This document shows positions 9,830 to 19,492 of a stretch of 64,000 nt of DNA, one piece after another. This stretch comes from an uncultured Pelagibacteraceae bacterium (GTDB lineage Bacteria; Pseudomonadota; Alphaproteobacteria; Pelagibacterales; Pelagibacteraceae): assembly GCA_902628305.1 (NCBI GenBank), contig CACOMK010000002.1, positions 1-64,000 on the forward strand, written 5' to 3'. A model generated the notes under the pieces. That model was not told the origin of the DNA, did not search any database, and saw nothing but the letters and a program-made list of their open reading frames with translations. The position numbers and the translations under genes are program-made. Within the stretch, counting starts at the first letter, position 1, and every line of letters starts with the position of its first letter.

Positions 9830-10567
9830 ATGAATCCTGCTGAAAAATCTAAATTCATATCTAATTGGATAAAAGATTACGTTGAACAAATGTCTAACAA
9901 AGCCGAGTCCTTAGTAATTGGAATTTCTGGAGGAATTGACTCGTCTGTATCTAGCACATTAAGTGCAATGACTGGTTTGAGAACTATAGTTTTATCTATG
10001 CCGATTAAACAGAAAAGTGCTCAGCATGATTTGAGCTTAGCTCATCAAGAGTGGTTAAAAAAAAATTATAAAAATGTTGAAGGTCACACAATTGAATTAG
10101 ATGGATTGTTTAAGTCTTTTGAAGGAACCCTAAATAATTTTTCAAATGAACATGGTATGGCAAATTCAAGAGCTAGATTAAGAATGACAACACTTTATCA
10201 AGTAGCAGCAGCAAACAAAGGAATTGTAGTCGGAACTGGGAATAAAGTAGAGGATTTTGGAGTTGGATTTTATACTAAATATGGAGATGGTGGAGTAGAT
10301 ATTTCTCCAATTGCCGACTGCAATAAAACAGAAGTCTGGGAGCTTGGTAAAGAACTTGGTATCTTAGAAGAGATTATAAATGCAGCGCCAACAGATGGAT
10401 TATGGGATGATGGTAGAACAGATGAAGGTCAGTTAGGCTTAAGCTATAAAGAACTTGAAGAAGCTATGAATAATGAAAATTCAGTAAATAGAGAAAAATA
10501 TAATTCAATTCGTAACGCAAATTTGCACAAAATGGAGCCAATTCCAGTGTGTAAAATTCCAAATTAA
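9830..10567 (+). CDS. nadE: NH3-dependent NAD(+) synthetase
   Basis: Last step of NAD synthesis: amidation of deamido-NAD with ATP. The PP-loop SGGIDS sits at residues 33-38, followed by RARLRMTTLYQVA, GTGNKVEDFGVGFYTKYGDG and ISPIADCNKTEVW, which bind ATP and deamido-NAD. At 245 residues it lacks the N-terminal nitrilase/glutaminase domain, so it should use ammonia or a separate glutaminase. It is co-directional with the DAHP synthase and cysS genes; nadK lies about 15 kb further on. Confidence 0.93.
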   Translation: MNPAEKSKFISNWIKDYVEQMSNKAESLVIGISGGIDSSVSSTLSAMTGLRTIVLSMPIKQKSAQHDLSLAHQEWLKKNYKNVEGHTIELDGLFKSFEGTLNNFSNEHGMANSRARLRMTTLYQVAAANKGIVVGTGNKVEDFGVGFYTKYGDGGVDISPIADCNKTEVWELGKELGILEEIINAAPTDGLWDDGRTDEGQLGLSYKELEEAMNNENSVNREKYNSIRNANLHKMEPIPVCKIPN

Positions 10568-10612
10568 TCAAATAGATTCACAAATCTATGTTTTAAGTAT
10601 ATTTCTAAAACT

Positions 10613-11968
10613 ATGAGTATTGATATTTTTTTAACTAACAATCTTACTAACAAGAAAGAGAAGTTTATACCTCAAATTGAGGATAATGTTAGAATGTATG
10701 TTTGTGGTCCAACGGTTTATGATGACCCACATATTGGTAACGCAAGACCATTAATAGTTTTTGATATTTTATTTAAAATTTTTAAAAACAAGTATTCAAA
10801 AGTGACTTATGTAAGAAATATAACGGATATCGATGATAAAATAATAAAATCATCAAAAGATAATAAAATATCTATTGGAGATTTAACAAAAAAAATTTCA
10901 GATAGTTTTAGTGAAGATTGTACTTATTTAAATTGCGACACACCAAATCACCAACCAAAAGCTACAGATCATATTCCTGAAATGATTGAAATGATTACAG
11001 AATTAATTAAAAAAAAATTTGCTTATGAAAATAATAGACACGTTTACTTCGAAGTTAAAAAATTTAAAGATTATGGTAAATTATCAAATAAAAATTTGGA
11101 TGAGCTAATTGCAGGATCTCGAATTGAAATTAGTGATAATAAAAAAAATTCAGAGGATTTTGTTTTGTGGAAACCATCAAATGAAGACGAACCATCTTGG
11201 GACTCACCCTGGGGAAGGGGAAGACCTGGATGGCATTTGGAATGTTCTGCAATGTCAAAAAAATATTTAGGAAAAGAATTTGATGTGCATGGTGGTGGTA
11301 TTGATTTATTATTCCCTCATCATGAAAATGAAATAGCTCAATCAAGATGCGCTAACGATAACAACGTTTTTGCAAATTATTGGTTACATAATGCTTTCAT
11401 AACTATGTCTGGCGAAAAAATGGCTAAGTCTCAAGGGAATATTCTTAAAATAAAAGATTTTAGAGGTAGAATGAGTGGCCAAGTTCTAAGATTGGCTTTA
11501 ATGAGTGCCCATTATAAACAGCCTCTAGATTGGAATGATAAACTTTTAGAAGATTGTGAAAATACAATTAGTAAATGGTATAATGTGTATTCTAATATCA
11601 AAGAAAAAAGAAAAATTTCTGATGAATTTCTTAAGCCACTTTATGATGACTTAAATACACCTGGTTATATTGCTAATTTGCATAAATTGTATGAGAAAGC
11701 ACAAAAGGGCTCAGATGAAGATAGAATATTATTCATTTCCGCATGTCATTTTGTTGGATTATTAAATGAGACAAAAGAGGATTGGCTTAAATTCAAGAAA
11801 AGAAAAGTATTAATTTCTGAAAGTGAAATTTTAAATAAAATTAATGAAAGAAATAAAGCCAGAGATAATAAAAATTATGAGGAAGCTGATAAAATTAGAG
11901 ATGAGCTTTTAGACAAAGGTGTTTTAATAGAGGATAAAGATGATAAAACCACCTGGAATTATAAATGA
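10613..11968 (+). CDS. cysS: Cysteinyl-tRNA synthetase
   Basis: Charges tRNA-Cys. Class I features are complete: the HIGN form of the HIGH motif at residues 40-43, the zinc ligand Cys31 in CGPTVYDDPHIG, GWHLECSAMSKKYLG and HGGGIDLLFPHHENE with further zinc ligands, and the KMSKS-like motif in GEKMAKSQGN. The C-terminal anticodon-binding part (ARDNKNYEEADKIRDELL) is present. At 451 residues it is typical. Its stop overlaps the cimA start by four bases (ATGA). Confidence 0.96.
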   Translation: MSIDIFLTNNLTNKKEKFIPQIEDNVRMYVCGPTVYDDPHIGNARPLIVFDILFKIFKNKYSKVTYVRNITDIDDKIIKSSKDNKISIGDLTKKISDSFSEDCTYLNCDTPNHQPKATDHIPEMIEMITELIKKKFAYENNRHVYFEVKKFKDYGKLSNKNLDELIAGSRIEISDNKKNSEDFVLWKPSNEDEPSWDSPWGRGRPGWHLECSAMSKKYLGKEFDVHGGGIDLLFPHHENEIAQSRCANDNNVFANYWLHNAFITMSGEKMAKSQGNILKIKDFRGRMSGQVLRLALMSAHYKQPLDWNDKLLEDCENTISKWYNVYSNIKEKRKISDEFLKPLYDDLNTPGYIANLHKLYEKAQKGSDEDRILFISACHFVGLLNETKEDWLKFKKRKVLISESEILNKINERNKARDNKNYEEADKIRDELLDKGVLIEDKDDKTTWNYK

Positions 11969-13566
11969 GTAAAGATAGATTATATATATTTGATACAACA
12001 TTAAGAGATGGGGCTCAAACTCAAGGAGTAGATTTTTCATTAGATGATAAAGAAAAAATATCTGCATCACTTGATAATTTAGGTGTTGATTATATTGAAG
12101 GAGGATGGCCTGGTGCAAATCCGACTGATACTGAATTTTTTAATAAAGACCATAACTTTAAATCAGCTAAATTAACTGCATTCGGAATGACTAAAAAATC
12201 TGAACATAGTGCAGAAAACGATCCAATGTTGTCCTCTTTACTTAACTCAAAAAGTTCATCAGTCTGTTTATTTGGTAAATCTTGGGATTTTCAAGTCGAT
12301 GTAGCTCTTGGAATAACTAATGAACAGAATCTCTTAAACATAAGTGAAAGTACAAAACATATCGTAAAATCAGGTAAAGAATTTATGTTTGACGCAGAAC
12401 ATTTTTTTGATGGATATAAAGCTAATCCAGACTACGCCATTTCTTGTATTAAAGCAGCGTATGATAATGGAGCTAGATGGATTATTTTATGCGATACAAA
12501 TGGAGGAACTTTACCTCATGAAGTTGAAAAAATTGTTCTTGAGGTTTTGAAACATATTCCAGGTAAAAATTTAGGAATACACGCTCATAATGATACTGAA
12601 AATGCTGTAGCAAATAGTTTAGTTGCGGTTCAAGCAGGTGTAAGACAGGTACAGGGTACTTTAAATGGATTAGGTGAAAGATGTGGCAATGCAAATTTAG
12701 TTTCATTAATACCAACATTTTTTTTAAAAAAAGATTTTTATGAAAATTATGAAATTAACATCAAAAAAGAAAAGCTGAAAAATTTAACTCAATGTTCAAG
12801 ATTATTAGATGAGATCTTAAATAGAAAACCAAACAAGCACTTACCTTATGTTGGGGCCTCAGCTTTTTCTCACAAAGGAGGAATGCATGTTTCTGCTGTT
12901 CAAAAAGATCCTAAAACTTACGAACATATCAATCCTGAGGAAGTTGGAAACTCCAGGAATATAGTTGTTTCAGATCAAGCGGGTCAATCAAATATTATGT
13001 CTAGATTAAATTCAATAGGAATTAAAGTTGAGAAAAGTAATCCAAAAATAAAAAAACTTTTAGAGGAAGTAAAAGATCGAGAATTTATTGGTTATAGTTA
13101 TGATGGTGCAGATGCATCTTTTGAGTTATTAGCACGAAGATTAATGGGGGAGATACCAAGATATATTTCTATTAATGAATATGATGTTTCAGTAAAGAAA
13201 GATAATGCAGGAGAAATTGTTTCATACGCAAAAGCTCAATTAGAGGTAGATGGAAATAAAATTTTATGTGAAGGACAAGGAAACGGACCTGTAAATGCTT
13301 TGGATAATGCTATTAGAAAAAATGTTAACAAGCTTGCTAAATATTCTGAATATTTAAAAGATTTAAGACTAGTTGATTATAAAGTTAGAATATTAAACAC
13401 TGGTACTGAAGCCGTAACAAGAGTTAGTATTGAAAGCACAGACTCGAAGGGTGTTAATTGGTTTACTATTGGGGTGTCTCCAAACATCATAGATGCATCT
13501 TTTAAAGCTTTAGTGGATAGTCTTGATTACAAGTTGTTTAAGGACAAAGCTCCTGGAAGTTTGTAA
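11965..13566 (+). CDS. cimA: Citramalate synthase
   Basis: Condenses pyruvate and acetyl-CoA to (R)-citramalate, giving a threonine-independent route to 2-oxobutanoate and isoleucine. It belongs to the isopropylmalate synthase/homocitrate synthase family: IFDTTLRDGAQTQGVDFSL with the catalytic Arg-Asp pair, YIEGGWPGANPTD, GIHAHNDTENAVANSL and GERCGNANLVSL. The long form (533 residues) has a C-terminal LeuA dimer/regulatory domain (about residues 390-530) expected to bind isoleucine. GWPGANPTD is typical of the CimA branch rather than LeuA. Its start overlaps cysS. Confidence 0.93.
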   Translation: MSKDRLYIFDTTLRDGAQTQGVDFSLDDKEKISASLDNLGVDYIEGGWPGANPTDTEFFNKDHNFKSAKLTAFGMTKKSEHSAENDPMLSSLLNSKSSSVCLFGKSWDFQVDVALGITNEQNLLNISESTKHIVKSGKEFMFDAEHFFDGYKANPDYAISCIKAAYDNGARWIILCDTNGGTLPHEVEKIVLEVLKHIPGKNLGIHAHNDTENAVANSLVAVQAGVRQVQGTLNGLGERCGNANLVSLIPTFFLKKDFYENYEINIKKEKLKNLTQCSRLLDEILNRKPNKHLPYVGASAFSHKGGMHVSAVQKDPKTYEHINPEEVGNSRNIVVSDQAGQSNIMSRLNSIGIKVEKSNPKIKKLLEEVKDREFIGYSYDGADASFELLARRLMGEIPRYISINEYDVSVKKDNAGEIVSYAKAQLEVDGNKILCEGQGNGPVNALDNAIRKNVNKLAKYSEYLKDLRLVDYKVRILNTGTEAVTRVSIESTDSKGVNWFTIGVSPNIIDASFKALVDSLDYKLFKDKAPGSL

Positions 13567-13568
13567 AA

Positions 13569-14432
13569 ATGAAGGTTAAAAAATTTTCAGAAAAACCATT
13601 AGACATAAATACAAGGATTGGTGCCAAACCAATAGTTTGTTATCCAAATACAAAAATTGAAGAAAAAAATTTAAGTATTTTGCATTCTGCGAGAGAGCAT
13701 TTGGTAAAAAAAGATGAAGTTATTATTCCTCCAAGAGATGCAAAAACATTCAAGGTAAAATTTGGAGAGTTTTTTAGAATTGAAAGTGTAGATGGCCCAC
13801 AGGTAGGTGATTTAAATTTATTCAATCTTCAAAATTTGGAAGAAAAATTTTATTCAGGAAAAACAAGAGCTCTATACGGAACACATTTATCTGTAGGAGA
13901 CAAAATGTTTAGTAATTTTCCATATTTTAGATCTTTAGCAACAATAACTTGGGATACTTTAGATTGGTATGATTATGACAAAGATGGAGGTTCAGTTCAT
14001 GATGTAATTGGTACAAGATGTGATCCTTATACTTCAAAACTTTTAAACAATAATGATTATCATTATTGTTGTCACTCAAATTTAACAAGAGCTTTGGTTG
14101 AGGAAAAAAATGTTCAGTTAGACCAGGCAGAAAAAATAGTGCATGATGTATTAAACGTTTTCATGTTAACTGGATTTACTAATGATACCAAACAATACTT
14201 TATGAAAGCAAGCCCAGTCAGGCCAGGAGATTATTTAGAGTTCTTTGCTGAAACAGATTTATTGGGTGCTCTCTCTGCTTGCCCGGGAGGTGATTGTGGA
14301 TCTGAACATTCTTCAGATTTTGCAAAATGCTATCCTTTAAAAGTTTCTATCTGGACTGTAGATTCCAAATACATAAATAATATAAAACCATCAGCAGTCT
14401 CTAATTATAATAGAAATCATGGCATATTATAA
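13569..14432 (+). CDS. DUF1989 family protein (urea carboxylase-associated type)
   Basis: Member of the DUF1989 family, often annotated urea carboxylase-associated. No reaction can be assigned. Family features include VDGPQVGDLNLFNL, YGTHLSVGDKMFSN, RCDPYT, YHYCCHSNLTRAL and the cysteine-rich CPGGDCGSEHSSD. The conserved Cys, His and Asp residues suggest a metal site. At 287 residues it is full length. No urea carboxylase or transporter gene is in the window; instead it lies 2 bases after cimA and overlaps the TrmJ-like gene (TAATG), so it is expressed with them. Confidence 0.8.
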   Translation: MKVKKFSEKPLDINTRIGAKPIVCYPNTKIEEKNLSILHSAREHLVKKDEVIIPPRDAKTFKVKFGEFFRIESVDGPQVGDLNLFNLQNLEEKFYSGKTRALYGTHLSVGDKMFSNFPYFRSLATITWDTLDWYDYDKDGGSVHDVIGTRCDPYTSKLLNNNDYHYCCHSNLTRALVEEKNVQLDQAEKIVHDVLNVFMLTGFTNDTKQYFMKASPVRPGDYLEFFAETDLLGALSACPGGDCGSEHSSDFAKCYPLKVSIWTVDSKYINNIKPSAVSNYNRNHGIL

Positions 14433-15145
14433 TGTCTGTTAATAATATTTCTTTCATTTTACACAAACCTCAACTTTCAGAAAATATAGGAGCCTGCGCA
14501 AGGGGAATGAAAAATTTTAATTTTAATAAACTCATTCTTATTGATCCCAAACCGATATTTCCAAATGATAAAATTTTAGCAACCTCTGTAGGAGCAAAAA
14601 ATATAATTAATAAAGCTAAAAGTTTTGAAAATTTAGAAAAATTTGTAAAGGATATCGATATTGTGATTGCAACCTCTGCAAGATTTAGAAATAAAAATAT
14701 TAAACATATTCAATTAGAAGATTTAAAAAAAATTAATTACAAAAAAAAAGTAGCTTTTTTGTTTGGTTCAGAGGCATCTGGCTTATCAAATAATGAAATA
14801 AGTTATGCAAATTACACCCTTCAAATTCCAACTAATCCAGATTTTAAATCTTTAAATTTATCTCACAGTTTAATAATAATTGCTCAGTATGTATCAAATG
14901 TAATTAATAGAAAAGTTTCTTCCTTTAAGATGTCAAATAAAGTTAAATCTGCCTCTAAAAAAGATATAGTTTCAATGGCAAATTTGTGTATTAAAAATCT
15001 AGAAGAGATTAACTTTTTTAAATCAAGAGAAAAGAAGCCAATTATGTTAGAAAATTTGAGGAATATTTTTTATAAGATGGAATTATCAACTAAAGAAATG
15101 CGTATTTTATCCGGTGTATTTGCAAGTTTAAGTAAAAAACGTTGA
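14432..15145 (+). CDS. trmJ: tRNA (cytidine/uridine-2'-O-)-methyltransferase, TrmJ-like
   Basis: SPOUT-class RNA methyltransferase expected to methylate the ribose at position 32 of tRNAs. The N-terminal FILHKPQLSENIGACARGMKN and the C-terminal FLFGSEASGLSNNEI and LNLSHSLIIIAQYV make the trefoil knot that binds S-adenosylmethionine. At 237 residues it is TrmJ-sized. Some family members act on rRNA, so the tRNA target is inferred. A strong promoter for rpsD begins at the base after its stop codon. Confidence 0.85.
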   Translation: MSVNNISFILHKPQLSENIGACARGMKNFNFNKLILIDPKPIFPNDKILATSVGAKNIINKAKSFENLEKFVKDIDIVIATSARFRNKNIKHIQLEDLKKINYKKKVAFLFGSEASGLSNNEISYANYTLQIPTNPDFKSLNLSHSLIIIAQYVSNVINRKVSSFKMSNKVKSASKKDIVSMANLCIKNLEEINFFKSREKKPIMLENLRNIFYKMELSTKEMRILSGVFASLSKKR

Positions 15146-15173
15146 TTGACAAAATTAAGAGTAAGTTTATAAA
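15146..15173 (+). promoter_or_regulatory. Sigma-70-type promoter for rpsD
   Basis: TTGACA at 15146-15151 and TATAAA at 15168-15173 are separated by 16 bases, close to the vegetative consensus. The -35 box starts directly after the TrmJ-like stop codon. Transcription should start near 15180, leaving only a few bases before the rpsD ATG at 15186, so the mRNA would be nearly leaderless. Confidence 0.65.
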
Positions 15174-15185
15174 GCCCACTATTAA

Positions 15186-15803
15186 ATGACAAAAAGATTA
15201 AACTCTAAACATAAAGTCGATAGAAGATTAAAAGTCAACCTTTGGGGAAGACCAAAGAGTCCATTTAATAAGAGAGCTTATGGACCAGGACAACACGGTC
15301 AAACAAAAACATCAAAACCTTCTGATTATGGAATTCAACTTCAAGCAAAACAAAAACTAAAAGCATATTATGGCAATATTAACGAAAGACAATTTAGAAA
15401 TATTTACAAAAAAGCAGTAATGCTTAAAGGTGACACTGGAGAAAATTTAATTGGTTTACTCGAAAGAAGATTGGATGCAGTAATTTACAGAGCAAAATTT
15501 GCTACTACAATTTTTTCAGCTAGACAATTAATCAATCATGGTCATGTCAAAGTAAATGGAAAAAAAGTAAATATTGGAAGTTATTTAGTAAGAGAAGAAG
15601 ATTCTATTGAAATAAGAGATAAGTCTAAGCAACTTTCAATCATTGATATTGCTCTTGCAAATAAAGAAAGAGAGACTCCAGAATATATTCAAATGGATGA
15701 AAAAAATAAAAAATTAAAGTTTGTTAGAGTTCCAAAGTTTGAAGAAGTTCCATATCCAATTATAATGGAGCCTAACTTGGTGATTGAATATTACTCTAGA
15801 TGA
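15186..15803 (+). CDS. rpsD: Ribosomal protein S4
   Basis: Primary 16S rRNA-binding protein of the small subunit. The N-terminal half has the usual Lys/Arg-rich helices ([24 protein letters not shown] written in part as [18 protein letters not shown]), and an S4 RNA-binding domain lies around residues 90-150 ([31 protein letters not shown]). The length of 205 is normal. The zinc-type N-terminal cysteines seen in some S4 proteins are absent. It stands alone with its own promoter, away from the alpha operon where E. coli keeps it. Its stop abuts the convergent grxD stop. Confidence 0.97.
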   Translation: MTKRLNSKHKVDRRLKVNLWGRPKSPFNKRAYGPGQHGQTKTSKPSDYGIQLQAKQKLKAYYGNINERQFRNIYKKAVMLKGDTGENLIGLLERRLDAVIYRAKFATTIFSARQLINHGHVKVNGKKVNIGSYLVREEDSIEIRDKSKQLSIIDIALANKERETPEYIQMDEKNKKLKFVRVPKFEEVPYPIIMEPNLVIEYYSR

Positions 15804-16142
15804 TTAGCTTTTAGCTTTAAAATTTATATTTTTGCTTTCAAAAAGTTTTGCTAACTCACCACTTGCATACATTTCTTTAACAATATCACATCCTCCAATA
15901 AATTCATTTTTAACATATAGCTGAGGTATAGTTGGCCAATCACTAAAAACTTTAATGCCTTCTCTTAAATTTTGATTTTCTAAAACATTTACACCTTTAA
16001 AATTTACTTCAAGAACTTTTAGGATATTAGAAGTAGCCATTGAAAATCCACATTGTGGTGCATCAGGCGTACCTTTCATAAATAAGCAAACTTCGTTATT
16101 TTCAATTTCATTTTTAATTAAATCATTTGTTTGTTGATCCAT
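15804..16142 (-). CDS. grxD: Monothiol glutaredoxin, Grx4 type
   Basis: Carries and delivers iron-sulfur clusters. The active site is the monothiol CGFS with Cys31, preceded by [28 protein letters not shown] supplies the glutathione-binding cis-Pro and GG motifs. At 112 residues it is a single-domain class II glutaredoxin. It lies one base downstream of a bolA-family gene. Grx4 and BolA proteins form a shared [2Fe-2S] complex in other organisms, so the two probably act together here. Confidence 0.95.
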   Translation of the reverse strand: MDQQTNDLIKNEIENNEVCLFMKGTPDAPQCGFSMATSNILKVLEVNFKGVNVLENQNLREGIKVFSDWPTIPQLYVKNEFIGGCDIVKEMYASGELAKLFESKNINFKAKS

Positions 16143-16143
16143 T

Positions 16144-16374
16144 TTAGCTCTCCTTTGTTTTAATTGCTAATGCATGAAGTTCATTACCCATTCGACCTTT
16201 TAATGAATTATAAACCATTTTATGTTGTTCAATTTTACTTTTTCCTGAAAATTGGGAAGATGTTACTGTTGCAGAGTAATGATTTCCATCACCTGCCAAA
16301 TCTTGTATCTCAACAATCGCATCAGGCATTGCCTCTTTTATAAAATTCTCTATTTCTTTTAAATCCATTGCCAT
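16144..16374 (-). CDS. BolA/IbaG family protein
   Basis: Small (76 residues) BolA-fold protein that partners monothiol glutaredoxins. It shows the IEDLxGDGNHY-like segment ([18 protein letters not shown]) and the conserved HKMVYNSL helix with the His that can ligate a shared cluster. The short N-terminus is more like IbaG/YrbA than E. coli BolA. It sits between purL and grxD with one-base spacing, a common alphaproteobacterial arrangement. It is probably cytoplasmic and involved in iron-sulfur trafficking or regulation. Confidence 0.9.
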   Translation of the reverse strand: MAMDLKEIENFIKEAMPDAIVEIQDLAGDGNHYSATVTSSQFSGKSKIEQHKMVYNSLKGRMGNELHALAIKTKES

Positions 16375-18566
16375 TATTTACTCATGTAATTTGTTAACCA
16401 ACTTTTATGCGAAGTTGCTAATTCGTCAATTGTAACTTTTGTCTTTTCGTCAATATATAGTTCATTTTCAGTAATTTTACCAAGTTCATCAAAATGGACC
16501 GCATTTTTATTCAATATATCAGCTACCTTTCTAAAATCTTTTTTATTTATTTCCAGAATATATCTACCCTGATCTTCGGCAAAAAAGTATTCTAATTCAT
16601 TAATTAGATATTTAGGTTTTTTAATATTTATTCCTTTTTTTCCTTTAATACACATTTTTGCAACTGCAGTAATTATGCCACCTAAAGAAACATCATGTAC
16701 ACTTTTTATTAAATTATTATCAATCATTTTGAGCAATGTTTCTCCGTTATTTTTTTCATTAAATAAATTTACTTCTGGTGGAGGTCCATTTTTTTCGTCC
16801 AAAATAGTTCTTGCAAATAAACTTTGATCAATATGTCCTTCAGTTTTTCCAATTACTATAACTAAATTATCAATTTCTTTAAACTCCATAGTAATCATAT
16901 TCTTATAATCTTTGATCAATCCAACTCCACCAATAGCAGGCGTAGGTTTTATACCTTCATCTTTTGTTTGGTTGTAGAAAGATACATTTCCAGAAACCAC
17001 TGGGAACTTTAAATAATCGCTTGCCTCACCAATACCCTGAACACATTCAACAAATTCGCCCATACTTTCTTCATTTTCTGGACTACCAAAATTTAAACAA
17101 TTAGTAATAGCAATTGGTTTAGCGCCTACAGATATAAGATTTCTAAAACTTTCACAAACTACTTGCTTTCCACCGGTTAATGGGTGAGCCCAGCAATAAA
17201 CTGCAGAGGAGTCTACAGAAGCAGCAATAGCTTTTTCAGTTCCATGAACTCTAACAACACCTGCATCTCCACCAGGTTTTTGAATTGTATCTCCCATAAC
17301 GGTATGATCATATTGTTGCCAAATCCGTTCTTTACTACATACATTTGGATTAGCTAAAATTTTCTTCAACACATCAATAATTTTTAAATGTTTAATATCC
17401 TCTTTTTTAATTTTATTCTTTTTAGGAAGTTTTGTTTTTTTCCATTTACGATCATACATAGGAGAGTTTTCAACTAGATTATTAACTGGAATATCCGCAA
17501 CTTTTTCTTCATCAAAATAAAGTTCTATTTTTTTAGACTTAGTTGTTTTTCCAATTATAGCAAAATCTAAGTTCCATTTATCAAATATTTTTTTTGCATG
17601 CTCTTCTTTACCGTTTTCTAAAACAATTAACATTCTTTCTTGGCTCTCAGAAAGCATTATTTCATAAGGTGTCATTTTGGCTTCTCTGCAAGGCACTTTG
17701 TTTAAATTAATTTCTATACCAAGGTTTCCTTTTGAAGCCATCTCGATACTTGAGGAAGTTAATCCAGCAGCACCCATATCTTGAATTGCTATAATTGAAT
17801 CTCCAGCCATTAGCTCTAAACAAGCTTCAAGTAAAAGTTTTTCTGTAAATGGATCTCCAACTTGAACTGTTGGCTTCTTTTCCTCGATTTTTTCGTCAAA
17901 ACTGGCTGATGCCATACTAGCACCATGAATTCCATCTCTTCCAGTTTTGGACCCAACATAAATAACAGGTTTGTTTAAACCTGCAGCTTTAGAATAGAAA
18001 ATCTTATCTTTTTTAACCAATCCTAATGTCATAGCATTAACTAAAATATTTCCATTATATGAGCTATCAAAGCTTGTTTGACCTGCAATTGTAGGAACGC
18101 CCATACAATTCCCATAACCACCTATGCCATGAACAACACCTCTTAATAAATTTTTAGTTTTTTTATGTTGTGGTGATCCAAAATGTATAGAGTTTAAGTT
18201 AGCTATTGGTCTTGCACCCATTGTAAACACATCTCTCATTATGCCTCCAACACCAGTTGCAGCACCTTGATAAGGCTCAATAAATGAAGGGTGATTGTGA
18301 CTTTCTATTTTAAAAACTATTGCATCATTATCCTCAATATCTATAACTCCAGCATTTTCTCCAGGACCTTGAATAACTTTTTTTCCTTTAGTGGGTAATT
18401 TTTTTAAATGCAATCTTGATGATTTATAAGAGCAATGTTCATTCCACATTGCAGAAAAAATACCTAGTTCTGTAATGTTTGGAGTCCTTTTTAATAATTC
18501 ACAAATTTTAGCGTATTCATCTTTTTTTAAACCGTGATCAACTGCTACTTGTTCGTTTACAATCAT
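16374..18566 (-). CDS. purL: Phosphoribosylformylglycinamidine synthase, large subunit (small PurL)
   Basis: Converts FGAR to FGAM in purine synthesis, using ammonia passed from PurQ. At 730 residues it is the short PurL that needs separate PurS and PurQ, both encoded just upstream. Visible features are NEHCSYKSSRLHLKKLP, GPGENAGVIDIED, ESHNHPS, GATGVGGIMRDVFTMGARP and two ATPase half-domains. It overlaps the purQ stop by four bases (ATGA). The order purC-purS-purQ-purL puts all subunits of this complex on one transcript. Confidence 0.97.
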   Translation of the reverse strand: MIVNEQVAVDHGLKKDEYAKICELLKRTPNITELGIFSAMWNEHCSYKSSRLHLKKLPTKGKKVIQGPGENAGVIDIEDNDAIVFKIESHNHPSFIEPYQGAATGVGGIMRDVFTMGARPIANLNSIHFGSPQHKKTKNLLRGVVHGIGGYGNCMGVPTIAGQTSFDSSYNGNILVNAMTLGLVKKDKIFYSKAAGLNKPVIYVGSKTGRDGIHGASMASASFDEKIEEKKPTVQVGDPFTEKLLLEACLELMAGDSIIAIQDMGAAGLTSSSIEMASKGNLGIEINLNKVPCREAKMTPYEIMLSESQERMLIVLENGKEEHAKKIFDKWNLDFAIIGKTTKSKKIELYFDEEKVADIPVNNLVENSPMYDRKWKKTKLPKKNKIKKEDIKHLKIIDVLKKILANPNVCSKERIWQQYDHTVMGDTIQKPGGDAGVVRVHGTEKAIAASVDSSAVYCWAHPLTGGKQVVCESFRNLISVGAKPIAITNCLNFGSPENEESMGEFVECVQGIGEASDYLKFPVVSGNVSFYNQTKDEGIKPTPAIGGVGLIKDYKNMITMEFKEIDNLVIVIGKTEGHIDQSLFARTILDEKNGPPPEVNLFNEKNNGETLLKMIDNNLIKSVHDVSLGGIITAVAKMCIKGKKGINIKKPKYLINELEYFFAEDQGRYILEINKKDFRKVADILNKNAVHFDELGKITENELYIDEKTKVTIDELATSHKSWLTNYMSK

Positions 18567-19246
18567 TTTAAGTTGTTTATTAGGTTTTTAAAAAACAATG
18601 ATCCATCTTCTCCAGATAACGATGTATCAATCATTCTTTCAGGGTGGGGCATCATCCCTAGAACATTTTTTTCTTTATTAAATATACCAGCAATATTTTT
18701 TATAGATCCATTAGGATTAAATTGATCTTCTATTTTTCCATTTCTATCACAATAGTTAATAGCTATTTGATTATTGTCTTCAATTACTTTTAATTGATCA
18801 TTAGTGCAAAAATAATTTCCTTCATTATGAGCTATATGAAATTCTAAAACTTCGTTTTCAATATTTTTAAAATATTTATTTTTTTTATCGCTTATTTTCA
18901 CAAAAACGTTTTTACAAATAAATTCTAAATATTTGTTTCTAAGTAAAACACCCGGAACCAAACCAGTTTCAACTAAAATTTGAAATCCATTACAGATGCC
19001 CAAAACCATACCTCCTGAACTTGCAAAATTAATTACAGACTGCATTATTTTTGATTTAGATGCCATACTTCCACATCTCAAGTAATCACCATATGAAAAT
19101 CCACCTGGTAATACTACTAAATCACTTTTTGGTAATTCAGCATCAGCATGCCAAACCATTTTGTTTTTAAATCCAAATTTTTTAAGAGCAACATCCATGT
19201 CTCTATCGCAATTTGAACCAGGAAAAGTAATAACTGTTGATTTCAT
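18563..19246 (-). CDS. purQ: Phosphoribosylformylglycinamidine synthase, glutaminase subunit
   Basis: Class I glutamine amidotransferase that releases ammonia for PurL. The nucleophile is Cys85 in LGICNGFQIL, with a His/Glu pair in MMPHPERM. GGFSYGDYLRCGSMAS is the typical PurQ segment. At 227 residues it is full length. It starts 3 bases after purS. Confidence 0.96.
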   Translation of the reverse strand: MKSTVITFPGSNCDRDMDVALKKFGFKNKMVWHADAELPKSDLVVLPGGFSYGDYLRCGSMASKSKIMQSVINFASSGGMVLGICNGFQILVETGLVPGVLLRNKYLEFICKNVFVKISDKKNKYFKNIENEVLEFHIAHNEGNYFCTNDQLKVIEDNNQIAINYCDRNGKIEDQFNPNGSIKNIAGIFNKEKNVLGMMPHPERMIDTSLSGEDGSLFFKNLINNLK

Positions 19247-19249
19247 TAA

Positions 19250-19492
19250 TTACTTTGGATCAATAATTTTATAATTTTCAATTACAAGATTTGCCAAAAG
19301 TTTTTTACACATTTCTTCAACTTTTGCTTTTGCTTTGTCGTTATCAGTTTCTGTTGTATCTATTTCAAAATACTTCCCTTGTCTTACTTCATTAACATCA
19401 TTGAAACCCATTCCATCCAATGTTTGATGAATAACTTTTCCTTGTGGATCAAGAACATCTTTTTTTAAAGTTATTATTACTGAAATTTTCAT
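19250..19492 (-). CDS. purS: Phosphoribosylformylglycinamidine synthase, PurS subunit
   Basis: Small dimeric subunit (80 residues) that bridges PurL and PurQ in the bacterial FGAM synthase complex. [20 protein letters not shown] and [10 protein letters not shown] are the family pattern. Its start overlaps the purC stop by four bases. Presence of this gene is what a short PurL requires. Confidence 0.95.
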   Translation of the reverse strand: MKISVIITLKKDVLDPQGKVIHQTLDGMGFNDVNEVRQGKYFEIDTTETDNDKAKAKVEEMCKKLLANLVIENYKIIDPK

